NCBI GenBank assembly: GCA_036924855.1
Contig: JBAGRP010000001.1
Span: forward strand, 1,178,001-1,242,000
Source: Nitrobacteraceae bacterium AZCC 2146
Lineage (GTDB): Bacteria; Pseudomonadota; Alphaproteobacteria; Rhizobiales; Xanthobacteraceae
DNA length: 64,000 nt
Reading direction: 5' to 3'
Shown: positions 21,102 through 29,013 of the stretch, piece by piece
How the letters are laid out: each line of letters starts with the position of its first letter
Position numbering within the stretch: the stretch's first letter is position 1
The notes under the pieces: model-generated
What the model saw: the letters and a program-made list of their open reading frames with translations, nothing else
What the model was told of the DNA's origin: nothing
The model's database searches: none
Program-made: the position numbers and the translations under genes

Positions 21102-21923
21102 ATGGCCCAGCCTGCACGCGCGGCGACCGCGCAACCTCCGATTCTTTTGCGCGAGACGATCGGCAGTATTGCCGTGCTGACGTTGAACCGGCCCGCGGCG
21201 CGCAACAGCCTGTCCCAAGGACTGATCGGCGAATTGCACGCCGCACTCGATGACATCGCCGGCGACCGCGCCGTGCGCGCGGTGGTGATCGCCGCGAACG
21301 GCTCGGCATTCTCCTCCGGCCATGACCTGAAAGAACTGACCGCGCGCCGCGCCGATGCCGATCGCGGCCGCGCCTACTTTGCGCACATGATGTCGATCTG
21401 CAGCGCGATGATGCAGGCCATCGTGCTGTTGCCGAAGCCGGTGGTCGCCTCGGTGCAAGGCGTCGCCACCGCCGCGGGATGCCAGCTGGTCGCGAGCTGC
21501 GATCTCGCGGTGGCTTCGGAAGCTGCGACCTTCGCGACGCCCGGTGTCGATATCGGGCTGTTCTGTTCGACGCCGATGGTGGCGCTGTCGCGCAACGTGC
21601 CGCGCAAGCAGGCGATGGAGATGCTGCTCACCGGCGAGCCGATCTCGGCCGAACGTGCTCGCGAAATCGGTTTGATCAACCGCGTCGCACCCGCCGGCAC
21701 TGAACGCGACGCGGCAATCGCGCTGGCGCAGCAGGTGGCGCGCAAATCCGCCCACACCGTCAAGCTCGGCAAGGCCGCCTTCTACCGCCAGGCCGAGATG
21801 AGCCTCGCCGACGCCTACCGCTTCGCGGCGGAGGTGATGACGGAGAACATGATGGCTGTTGACGCCGAGGAAGGCATAGGCGCTTTCATCGAAAAGCGCG
21901 ATCCGACCTGGCAAGACCGGTAA
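21102..21923 (+). CDS. Enoyl-CoA hydratase family protein, ECHDC3-like
   Basis: A 273-residue crotonase-fold protein. The segment VQGVATAAGCQLVASCDLAVASE, then FATPGVDIGLFCSTPMVALSRNVPRKQAMEML closely follows the ECHDC3 subgroup. The two glutamates used by true enoyl-CoA hydratases are absent: the first position lies in AGCQL and the second in TPGVD. Ordinary hydratase activity is therefore doubtful. The oxyanion-hole residues in SSGHDLKEL are kept. The gene is followed five bases later by a CoA-binding protein, so a shared acyl-CoA context is plausible. Confidence 0.85.
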   Translation: MAQPARAATAQPPILLRETIGSIAVLTLNRPAARNSLSQGLIGELHAALDDIAGDRAVRAVVIAANGSAFSSGHDLKELTARRADADRGRAYFAHMMSICSAMMQAIVLLPKPVVASVQGVATAAGCQLVASCDLAVASEAATFATPGVDIGLFCSTPMVALSRNVPRKQAMEMLLTGEPISAERAREIGLINRVAPAGTERDAAIALAQQVARKSAHTVKLGKAAFYRQAEMSLADAYRFAAEVMTENMMAVDAEEGIGAFIEKRDPTWQDR

Positions 21924-21928
21924 TTGAA

Positions 21929-22513
21929 ATGAACCACGACCACTATAATGACGCCTGGATCCGCGAGATCCTCAACACAGTCAAAACCGTCGCGATGGTC
22001 GGGGCATCGCCGCAGAATGTGCGGCCGAGCTATTTCGTCTTCAAATATCTCGCCGAGCGCGGCTACGACATGATCCCGATCAATCCCGGCCAGGTCGGCA
22101 AGAGCCTGATTGGAAAACCGTTCGTCGCCTCGTTGCGCGAGATCGACCGGCCGATCGACATGATTGATATATTTCGCAACGCCGACCACGTCATGCCGAT
22201 CATCGACGATGCCCTGACGCTGAGCCCGCTGCCGAAAGTAATCTGGATGCAGCTTGGTGTCCGCAACGACGAGGCCGCGGCAAAGGCCGAGGCCGCGGGC
22301 ATCAAGGTGGTGATGAACCGCTGCCCGAAAATCGAATATGGCCGGCTGTCGTCGGAGATTTCCTGGATGGGCGTCAATTCGCGCACGCTGAGTTCGAAGC
22401 GTGCGCCGATCCCGACCCAGGGCATGCGGCTGTCGCTGAATCGCGCCAGCGTTGGCGGCGGTGGCACCGACGCCGCAGACCGCGCGGCAAAAAACAAGAA
22501 CGACGCCGTCTGA
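21929..22513 (+). CDS. CoA-binding domain protein (YccU-like)
   Basis: A 194-residue protein of the CoA_binding_2 family, a Rossmann-like fold related to the CoA-binding domain of succinyl-CoA synthetase. Motifs are VAMVGASPQNVRPSYFVFKYLAERGYDMIPINPG, then IDMIDIFRN and IWMQLGVRNDEAA, ending near VVMNRCPKIEY. The role of the family is not established. It follows the ECHDC3-like gene by five bases and probably shares its transcript. Confidence 0.88.
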   Translation: MNHDHYNDAWIREILNTVKTVAMVGASPQNVRPSYFVFKYLAERGYDMIPINPGQVGKSLIGKPFVASLREIDRPIDMIDIFRNADHVMPIIDDALTLSPLPKVIWMQLGVRNDEAAAKAEAAGIKVVMNRCPKIEYGRLSSEISWMGVNSRTLSSKRAPIPTQGMRLSLNRASVGGGGTDAADRAAKNKNDAV

Positions 22514-22662
22514 CCGTACGATCCGACAATTTCTTTTCGTAGCGATGACACAGCGCAGCATGGCTGTTGCGAAGTCACGACAAAATACCGCCTCGCCTTG
22601 ACGGCGACCGCCCGCGCCATCAGCATGCCGCCAACAATCCGACCATTTTACAGGGAGTGACA

Positions 22663-23943
22663 ATGAACGATCGTATTCCGGGGTTTGCCACCCTCGCCGT
22701 CCACGCCGGCGCGCAGCCCGATCCCACCACCGGCGCGCGCGCGACGCCGATCTATCAGACCACCTCGTTCGTGTTCAACGATTCCGATCACGCGGCCTCA
22801 TTGTTCGGCCTGCAATCCTTCGGCAATATCTATACCCGTATCACCAACCCGACCACATCGGTGCTGGAAGAACGCGTCGCAGCCCTTGAAGGTGGCACCG
22901 CGGCGCTGGCGACCGCGTCCGGCCACGCCGCGCAGGTGGTGGTGTTCCAGCAGCTCTTGAAACCCGGCGACGAATTCATCGCCTCGCGCAAACTCTATGG
23001 CGGCTCGATCAACCAGTTCAACCACGCCTTCAAGAGCTTTGGCTGGAACGTGGTGTGGGCCGACAGCGACGACGTCGCCAGCTTCGAGCGCGCGGTGACG
23101 CCGCACACCAAGGCGATCTTCATCGAATCGATCGCCAATCCCGGCGGCAGTATCACCGACATCGAGGCGATCTCCGCCGTGGCGCGCAATGCCGGCGTAC
23201 CCCTGATCGTCGACAACACGCTGGCGACGCCGTATCTGATCCGCCCGATCGACCACGGCGCCGACATCGTGATCCATTCGCTGACGAAATTTCTCGGCGG
23301 CCACGGCAATTCGCTGGGCGGCATCATTATCGATGCCGGCACCTTCGACTGGTCGAAGGACAACAAGTATCCGATGCTCAGCGAGCCCCGCCCGGAGTAT
23401 CACGGCATCAAGCTGCAGGAGACGTTTGGCAATTTCGCCTTTGCGATCGCCTGCCGCGTGCTCGGCCTGCGCGATCTCGGCCCGGCGCTGTCGCCGTTCA
23501 ACGCCTTCCTGATCATGACGGGCATCGAGACCTTGCCACTGCGCATGCAGCGCCATTGCGAGAACGCCAAGGCGGTGGCGGAATTTCTGTCAGCGCATCC
23601 GGCGGTCGCCGCTGTCCATTACGCCGGCCTCGCGAGCAGCCCTTATTACACCCTCGCCCGCAAATACGCGCCGAAGGGCGCCGGCGCGGTGTTCACCTTC
23701 AGCCTGAAGGGCGGCTATGAAGCCGGCGTCAGCCTGGTGTCGAACCTGAAATTGTTCTCGCACCTCGCCAATGTCGGCGACACCCGCTCGCTGGTGATCC
23801 ACCCGGCCTCGACCACCCACAGCCAGCTCGACGACGACGCCAAGACCCGCTCCGGCGCCGGACCGGACGTTGTCAGGCTGTCTGTAGGCATCGAGGACAA
23901 GGAAGACCTGATCGCGGATCTGGAGCAGGCGCTGAGCGCGTAA
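22663..23943 (+). CDS. metY: O-acetylhomoserine sulfhydrylase (aminocarboxypropyltransferase)
   Basis: A 426-residue PLP enzyme of the Cys/Met metabolism family that makes homocysteine from O-acetylhomoserine and sulfide, the direct sulfhydrylation route to methionine. The N-terminus FATLAVHAGAQPDPTTGARATPIYQTTSFVF is typical of MetY, and the PLP lysine lies in HSLTKFLGGHG. The start has AGGGAG eight bases upstream. The 149-base leader shows no SAM-II consensus that I could find. MetZ (O-succinyl substrate) is a less likely alternative. Confidence 0.88.
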   Translation: MNDRIPGFATLAVHAGAQPDPTTGARATPIYQTTSFVFNDSDHAASLFGLQSFGNIYTRITNPTTSVLEERVAALEGGTAALATASGHAAQVVVFQQLLKPGDEFIASRKLYGGSINQFNHAFKSFGWNVVWADSDDVASFERAVTPHTKAIFIESIANPGGSITDIEAISAVARNAGVPLIVDNTLATPYLIRPIDHGADIVIHSLTKFLGGHGNSLGGIIIDAGTFDWSKDNKYPMLSEPRPEYHGIKLQETFGNFAFAIACRVLGLRDLGPALSPFNAFLIMTGIETLPLRMQRHCENAKAVAEFLSAHPAVAAVHYAGLASSPYYTLARKYAPKGAGAVFTFSLKGGYEAGVSLVSNLKLFSHLANVGDTRSLVIHPASTTHSQLDDDAKTRSGAGPDVVRLSVGIEDKEDLIADLEQALSA

Positions 23944-23948
23944 ATTAT

Positions 23949-24097
23949 CATTCCGGGGCGTGAGCAGCGTCAGCTGCGAGCGAACCCGGAATCCAGAGAT
24001 AGCTGAGCAGTTCGGGATTCCGGGTCTGCACTCCAGCCTGCTTCGCCGTCTGAAGCGCATCCTCAGACACGCCAATTGGCGTGTCGGGGAATGACAA
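23949..24097. repeat. Dispersed palindromic repeat, copy 1
   Basis: A 149-base element bounded by TCATTCC and GGAATGA inverted ends, with internal stems (CCCGGAATCC / GGATTCCGGG and GACACGCCAATTGGCGTGTC). A second copy at 28841-28990 differs at about ten positions. It lies between the convergent metY and FTR1 genes. Confidence 0.85.
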
Positions 24098-24113
24098 TCC
24101 GAGTAGCCTGCCC

Positions 24114-24929
24114 TCAGCCCTTTGCCCGCAACGCGGCCGCCTTGTCCTCGCGGATCAGCCGGCTGTTGCGCCGGACGATGGAATAGGTCGCTAGCGCGAA
24201 CAGGATCACCAGCAGCTGGATCGACAGCGCTTCGACGCTCGGGTTCAATCCGATTGTGCTGAGGAACGCGGAGCCCTTCACGTCCGTGACCGAGATGATC
24301 GCCTGCTCCTGGAATTCCTGCACCGCCTCGCCGATGAACTTGATCGCCATCGCGAACAGGAATGCCGAGGTGATGATGAACAGCGGACGCAACGGGATCT
24401 TCTGGGCAATCAGATTGATGAAGTAGAACAGCACGACAAGACCTGCAGTCGCGGCGGCCAGGCCGCCAAACAGCCCGACGCTCCAGCCGCCTTCGGTAGT
24501 GGCGAGCGCATTGATGAACAGTACGGTTTCGGCGCCTTCGCGAAACACCGCGAGGAAGGCCAGCGTCGCCACGGCCAGGCCGGTGTCCTGCGCCAGCGCA
24601 TCGTCGGCCTTGTGGGCGAGATAATCCTGCCAGCCGCGCGGATCCTGCTTCACCATCAGCCAGCCGCTGACATAGAGCATCAGGCTCGCCGCAAACAGGA
24701 TGATGACGCCTTCGAGAACGTCGCTGTGATCGCCGGAATTGAACACGGCGAACAGCCACGCCGCGACCAGGCTGGCGAAGATCGCCGCCACCGCTCCGGT
24801 ATAAAGCGCGGCCACGCGATGGCCGCCGCCGGCCTTCTTCAGATAGCCGGCGAGTGCTGCGATCACCAGCATGGCCTCAAGGCCCTCGCGCAGCAGAATG
24901 ACGGCCGCCTGGATGAATGCAGAAGACAT
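24114..24929 (-). CDS. FTR1 family iron permease
   Basis: A 271-residue inner-membrane protein with seven predicted spans. The two iron-binding motifs of the family are present: REGLEA near residue 14 and REGAET in the middle. FTR1/EfeU proteins take up iron, usually with a partner oxidase or EfeO-type protein. No such partner is adjacent, so the physiological context is open. The start at 24929 (MSSAFIQAAVILLREG) is the family start; an upstream ATG at 24980 would add a polar extension. Confidence 0.88.
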   Translation of the reverse strand: MSSAFIQAAVILLREGLEAMLVIAALAGYLKKAGGGHRVAALYTGAVAAIFASLVAAWLFAVFNSGDHSDVLEGVIILFAASLMLYVSGWLMVKQDPRGWQDYLAHKADDALAQDTGLAVATLAFLAVFREGAETVLFINALATTEGGWSVGLFGGLAAATAGLVVLFYFINLIAQKIPLRPLFIITSAFLFAMAIKFIGEAVQEFQEQAIISVTDVKGSAFLSTIGLNPSVEALSIQLLVILFALATYSIVRRNSRLIREDKAAALRAKG

Positions 24930-25046
24930 GGACCAATCCGTCTGTGACGACCCGCCCCGAAAAGACGTTGTCAGGTCCACTGGAAATACAAACTTGCTGC
25001 TGCAAATAAAGGGCTTGTGCGACCCCAGCGATTAGAATCGCTCAAT

Positions 25047-26138
25047 TCAGCCGCGGTGGCCAACCGCCAGGTTGAGTTTCTGCGCCGACGGCACCGGCCG
25101 TCGCGCCGACAACCGTTCGACCTGCAGGATTGCCAGCGTCAGCACCAGGATCGCTACCGCCTGATGCGCCAGCGCCAGCCCGATCGGCACCTGATGCAGC
25201 AGCGTCAGAATGCCCAACACCGCCTGCAGCGTCATCGCCGCCGCCAGCCACAGCGCGCCGTTGACGGCCGCCGAGCCAGCCCGCGACCTGATCGCATCGG
25301 CCGCATGCAGGATCGCCAGCGCAAACAGCGTATAGGCGGTCATGCGATGCTCGAACTGCACCGTCAGGGTGTTGTCGAACAGGTTGCGCCACCACGGCTG
25401 CTCGAAGAACAGCCGCGCCGCCGACGGGATCAGCGCACCGTCGATCTCCGGCCAGGTGTTGAACACGCGGCCAGCACGCAGCCCCGCGACCAGCGCACCG
25501 AAATAGAGTTGAAGGAACGTCAGCGCCAGCAGCACCACGCTGGTGACGCGCAAACGCGCGGGTGCCGGCAGCGGCGCGCGGTCGCGCAATCGCCGCAGCG
25601 TCCAAACGATGGCGGCGAAGATGACCAATGCGAGGATCAGATGCGTCGCGAGACGATATTGCGACACCTCGACCCGCTGGGTGAGACCCGAGGCCACCAT
25701 CCACCAGCCGACGCCGCCCTGCAGCGCGCCGAGGCCGAAGATCGCCCACAACCGCTTCTTCAGATCCGAGGTCAGCACGCCCGACCACAGGAACCAGAGG
25801 AACGGCAGCAGATAGACCACGCCGATGACGCGGCCGAGCAGCCGGTGGCTCCACTCCCACCAGAAGATGGTCTTGAACTCGTCGAGGCTCATACCGGAAT
25901 TGAGCTCGCGATATTGCGGGATTGCCTGGTAGGCCTCGAATGCCTGGGTCCAGTGTTCCTGCGTGAGCGGCGGCAGTGTGCCGGTCACCGGCTTCCATTC
26001 GACGATCGAAAGCCCGGATTCGGTCAACCGCGTGGCGCCGCCGACCAGCACCATCAGCACGATCAGCGTGGCGACGGCGATCAGCCACCATCGTACCGGC
26101 CGCAGCCGCTTGTCGCGTGGGTGGGGCATGCCGGTCAT
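25047..26138 (-). CDS. ctaA: Heme A synthase
   Basis: A 363-residue COX15/CtaA protein that oxidises the C8 methyl group of heme O to make heme A for aa3-type cytochrome oxidases. Eight membrane spans are seen, with [21 protein letters not shown] after the first span and histidines in [22 protein letters not shown] and LAHQAVA that serve as heme ligands. Length is normal for alphaproteobacteria. It stands away from the oxidase structural genes. Confidence 0.95.
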   Translation of the reverse strand: MTGMPHPRDKRLRPVRWWLIAVATLIVLMVLVGGATRLTESGLSIVEWKPVTGTLPPLTQEHWTQAFEAYQAIPQYRELNSGMSLDEFKTIFWWEWSHRLLGRVIGVVYLLPFLWFLWSGVLTSDLKKRLWAIFGLGALQGGVGWWMVASGLTQRVEVSQYRLATHLILALVIFAAIVWTLRRLRDRAPLPAPARLRVTSVVLLALTFLQLYFGALVAGLRAGRVFNTWPEIDGALIPSAARLFFEQPWWRNLFDNTLTVQFEHRMTAYTLFALAILHAADAIRSRAGSAAVNGALWLAAAMTLQAVLGILTLLHQVPIGLALAHQAVAILVLTLAILQVERLSARRPVPSAQKLNLAVGHRG

Positions 26139-26258
26139 CGGGAACAGTCTCGGAATTCAATGTCTTGAATGGATTGTCGCGCACCTTATAGTCCGCCCGT
26201 TGGCGCCTGCAAAGCCGCGCGCCCTGCCCTGTCTCAGCCCGGACCGCACATTTCCGTC

Positions 26259-26477
26259 ATGACCATCCGCACCCGCAAATTCTTCGGAACCATCTTCCTG
26301 CTCGTCCTCGTGGTGGTCTGGTCGCTGCTCGGCATGACCGTGGCGCAGGCGCCGTGGCTGGCCGCTTCCGGCTGGTATCAGGCCATTTTCTACGTGGTGG
26401 CGGGAATCGGCTGGGTGCTGCCGGCGATGCCGATCATCAGCTGGATGGCGCGGCCGGACCCGGAACAGGCCGGCTAG
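26259..26477 (+). CDS. DUF2842 small membrane protein
   Basis: A 72-residue protein with two hydrophobic segments (about 9-30 and 40-62) and the DUF2842 pattern RTRKFFGTIFLLVLVVVWSLL, then GWVLPAMPIISWM. It is known from alphaproteobacteria, often near heme or cytochrome oxidase genes, and has no defined role. It is divergent from ctaA and converges, two bases apart, on the NodB-fold gene. Confidence 0.85.
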   Translation: MTIRTRKFFGTIFLLVLVVVWSLLGMTVAQAPWLAASGWYQAIFYVVAGIGWVLPAMPIISWMARPDPEQAG

Positions 26478-26479
26478 CC

Positions 26480-27550
26480 TTAAGCGTCGAACATCACGCC
26501 CGACAGCATCACGCGCAGCGCCCGCAGCGAGCGCCGCCGGCCATCCCAGGCTATGCGCGGCAAAGCATGCAGATTGGACCGCCCATCGGGCTGCACCACG
26601 CCGGGTACGGCCGTCACCGCGCTGGCAAACCCTGCTTCCGCCGCCATCGCGACGTGACGCGGGTTGAATGATCCGCGGTCGCCAAACGGATAGGCCAGAT
26701 GCAGCGGATCGCGACCCAGCGCCGCCTGTGTCACCGCCCGGCCCATGGTGATTTCGCGTAGCGCCGCGGCATCCTTCAAATTGGCAAGGATCGAATAGTT
26801 CACCGTACAGGTTCCGATCGTCACCAGCGGATCGGCGGCGAGCTTGGCGACATCGTCCCAGTCCATCGCCGCCTTACGCGACACCGTGGCGAGATCGACG
26901 GAATAGCGGGTGCAGAGATCGTTGATCGCCGTCGATAGCTCCGGCGGCGGCAGCGTCCGCATCCAGCTGTCGAGATAATGATGCAGCTGAACTTTCTCCG
27001 CGAGATCGCCCGCTGCAAAATGCCGCTCCTGCGCGTCGATCATCAGGCTGATGCGATGATGCGTAGCGATGACCTCTTCCAGCGCCAGCCACCAGGCTTC
27101 GCCGAGGCCGTCGGGAAACGCCGTCGGCAGATATACCGTGAACGGCACCTCGTGGCGCGCCAACACCGGATAAGCATGCGCAACGACATCCTTGCAGCCG
27201 CCATCGAAGGTCAGGCAGACAAAACGCCGCCCCGAACGCGGCTGCCCCGCACGCCGGCACGCCTCTTCGATCGAGACGATATCGAACTTCCAGCGTTTCA
27301 GCTTGCGGATCATGCGATCGAGAAATTGCGGCGTGATCTCCAGGGATTTCAGCGGCTGGAAGCCACTGGATCGCGCCGGCCGCACCCGCTCGAATTTGAG
27401 GATGACACCGGCGCCGCCTTTCTGCCATTCCAGCAGCCGCGCGAAGCCGCTGAACCAGGCGAGTTCAAGCTTCAGGCTCGTCAGCCATCCCGCCTTGTGT
27501 GACACCGCGCAGTCCCCCATGCGGTCTGTCACCGCCCGCTCCCAGCGCAT
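26480..27550 (-). CDS. NodB-fold polysaccharide deacetylase-like protein with degraded active site
   Basis: A 356-residue cytoplasmic protein with a NodB homology domain. In active enzymes of this type the metal and base residues lie in TFDDG and HTxxH. Here the first motif reads TFDGG (114-118; second Asp replaced by Gly) and the second reads CTVNY (248-252; both His replaced). The surrounding sequence (VCLTF, VTIGT, YSILANL) aligns well, so these are real substitutions. Catalysis is unlikely, and a structural or regulatory role in the exopolysaccharide locus is possible. It is divergent from the CelD-type gene. The start is either 27550 or 27520; neither has a strong ribosome site. Confidence 0.75.
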   Translation of the reverse strand: MRWERAVTDRMGDCAVSHKAGWLTSLKLELAWFSGFARLLEWQKGGAGVILKFERVRPARSSGFQPLKSLEITPQFLDRMIRKLKRWKFDIVSIEEACRRAGQPRSGRRFVCLTFDGGCKDVVAHAYPVLARHEVPFTVYLPTAFPDGLGEAWWLALEEVIATHHRISLMIDAQERHFAAGDLAEKVQLHHYLDSWMRTLPPPELSTAINDLCTRYSVDLATVSRKAAMDWDDVAKLAADPLVTIGTCTVNYSILANLKDAAALREITMGRAVTQAALGRDPLHLAYPFGDRGSFNPRHVAMAAEAGFASAVTAVPGVVQPDGRSNLHALPRIAWDGRRRSLRALRVMLSGVMFDA

Positions 27551-27631
27551 TGTGATTACTGTTTGTTGACATTTCTTTGCAAAGGTCGGCCGAAATCGAA
27601 AAATGTAAATAAATCTCAAACAGGCTTCGCG

Positions 27632-28816
27632 ATGACCATGGCTGCTGTGATGGAAAGTCCAACGGCGGCAAGGCCCGATGCAAGTCGCATCGCGCGCGTC
27701 GACGTCATCAAGGATTTCCGCACCGCCGAAGCCATCTGGCGCAACCTGGAATCACCTGAACAGCTATCGACGCCGTATCAGCGCTTCGATTTCCAGCTCG
27801 CCTGGCAGACCCATATCGGCGAACAGGAAGGCTTCCGGCCCTTCATCGTCACCGCCTACGATTCCGAAGATCAGCCATTGCTGCTGCTGCCGCTCGGCGC
27901 CAGGCAGGAGAACGGCGTGCGGGTCGCGGGCTATCTCGGCGGCAAGCACGTCACCTTCAACATGCCGCTGTGGCAGCGCGACTTCGCAGCCAGCGCCGGC
28001 AAGGCCGACATGGATGCGCTGCTGCGCGGCATCCAGCAGCATGGCGAAAAGATCGACGTGCTCGCGCTGGCCCGCCAGCCGCAGCGCTGGCTCGGCATCG
28101 CCAATCCGATGGCGCTGCTGCCGAGCCAGGCGTCCACTAACGATTGTCCGGTGCTAAACATGGTACCCGGCGCGCCGCCGACCGATCGCATCAGCAATTC
28201 ATTTCGCAAACGGCTGAAGAGCAAGGAACGCAAATACGAAGCCGTGCCCGGCTATCGCTACCTCCTCGCGTCAGGCGACGCCGACATCAAGCGCGTGCTC
28301 GACGCGTTCTTCACCATCAAGCCGCTGCGGATGGCCGAGCAGAAGCTGCCCAACGTGTTCGCCGAGCCCGGTGTCGAGGATTTTATCCGCGGCGCCTGCC
28401 TGGCGCCGCGCGCGGGCGGCCACGTCATCGATATCCATGCGCTGGAATGCGACGAGGAAGTGATCGCGCTGTTCGCCGGCGTCGCCGACGCCGGCCGCTT
28501 CTCGATGATGTTCAACACCTACACAATGTCGGCCAATTCCAAATACAGTCCCGGGCTGATCCTGATGCGCACCATCATCGACGCCTATGCCGAGCGCGGC
28601 GTCACCTCGCTCGACCTCGGCATCGGCTCGGATGACTACAAGAAGATGTTCTGCAAGAACGACGAGCCGATCTTCGACAGTTTTGTGCCGCTCACCACAC
28701 GGGGCAAGCTTGGCGCCATGGGCCTGTCGTCCTTCGCCCATGCCAAGCGCCTGGTGAAGCAGACCCCGGCGCTGCTGCAGATGGCGCAGCTGCTGCGCAA
28801 CGCGTTCCAGCGCTGA
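27632..28816 (+). CDS. CelD/BcsL-type GNAT acetyltransferase
   Basis: A 394-residue protein with the GNAT_6 domain of cellulose-biosynthesis protein CelD. Typical segments are TPYQRFDFQLAWQTHIGE near the start and YAERGVTSLDLGIGSDDYKKMFC near the end. These proteins are thought to acylate polysaccharide or its precursors. The gene opens the plus-strand side of the exopolysaccharide locus, divergent from the NodB-fold gene with an AT-rich 81-base gap. The start at 27632 is preferred over an unsupported frame extension to 27563; ATG at 27638 is also possible. Confidence 0.82.
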   Translation: MTMAAVMESPTAARPDASRIARVDVIKDFRTAEAIWRNLESPEQLSTPYQRFDFQLAWQTHIGEQEGFRPFIVTAYDSEDQPLLLLPLGARQENGVRVAGYLGGKHVTFNMPLWQRDFAASAGKADMDALLRGIQQHGEKIDVLALARQPQRWLGIANPMALLPSQASTNDCPVLNMVPGAPPTDRISNSFRKRLKSKERKYEAVPGYRYLLASGDADIKRVLDAFFTIKPLRMAEQKLPNVFAEPGVEDFIRGACLAPRAGGHVIDIHALECDEEVIALFAGVADAGRFSMMFNTYTMSANSKYSPGLILMRTIIDAYAERGVTSLDLGIGSDDYKKMFCKNDEPIFDSFVPLTTRGKLGAMGLSSFAHAKRLVKQTPALLQMAQLLRNAFQR

Positions 28817-28840
28817 GCTCTTCCCTCCGACTACTTCCTT

Positions 28841-28990
28841 GTCATTCCGGGGCGCGAGCAGCGCTAGCTGCGAGTGAGCCCGGAATCCAGAGATGGCTGA
28901 GCAGATCGGGATTCCGGGTCTGCACTCCAGCCGGCTTCGCCGTCTGAAGTGCATCCGCAGACACGCCAATTGGCGTGTCGGGGAATGACA
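28841..28990. repeat. Dispersed palindromic repeat, copy 2
   Basis: A 150-base copy of the element at 23949-24097, about 93 percent identical by eye, with the same GTCATTCC and GGAATGAC ends. It sits between the convergent CelD-type gene and the Wzz/P-loop gene. Confidence 0.85.
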
Positions 28991-29013
28991 ACTCAGGAAA
29001 GTTGACGGCCTTG

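Noticed and set aside
22514..22662. Possible SAM riboswitch ahead of metY
   Set aside because: Alphaproteobacterial methionine genes often carry SAM-II, but the conserved SAM-II core strings were not found in this leader; only a weak hairpin is present.
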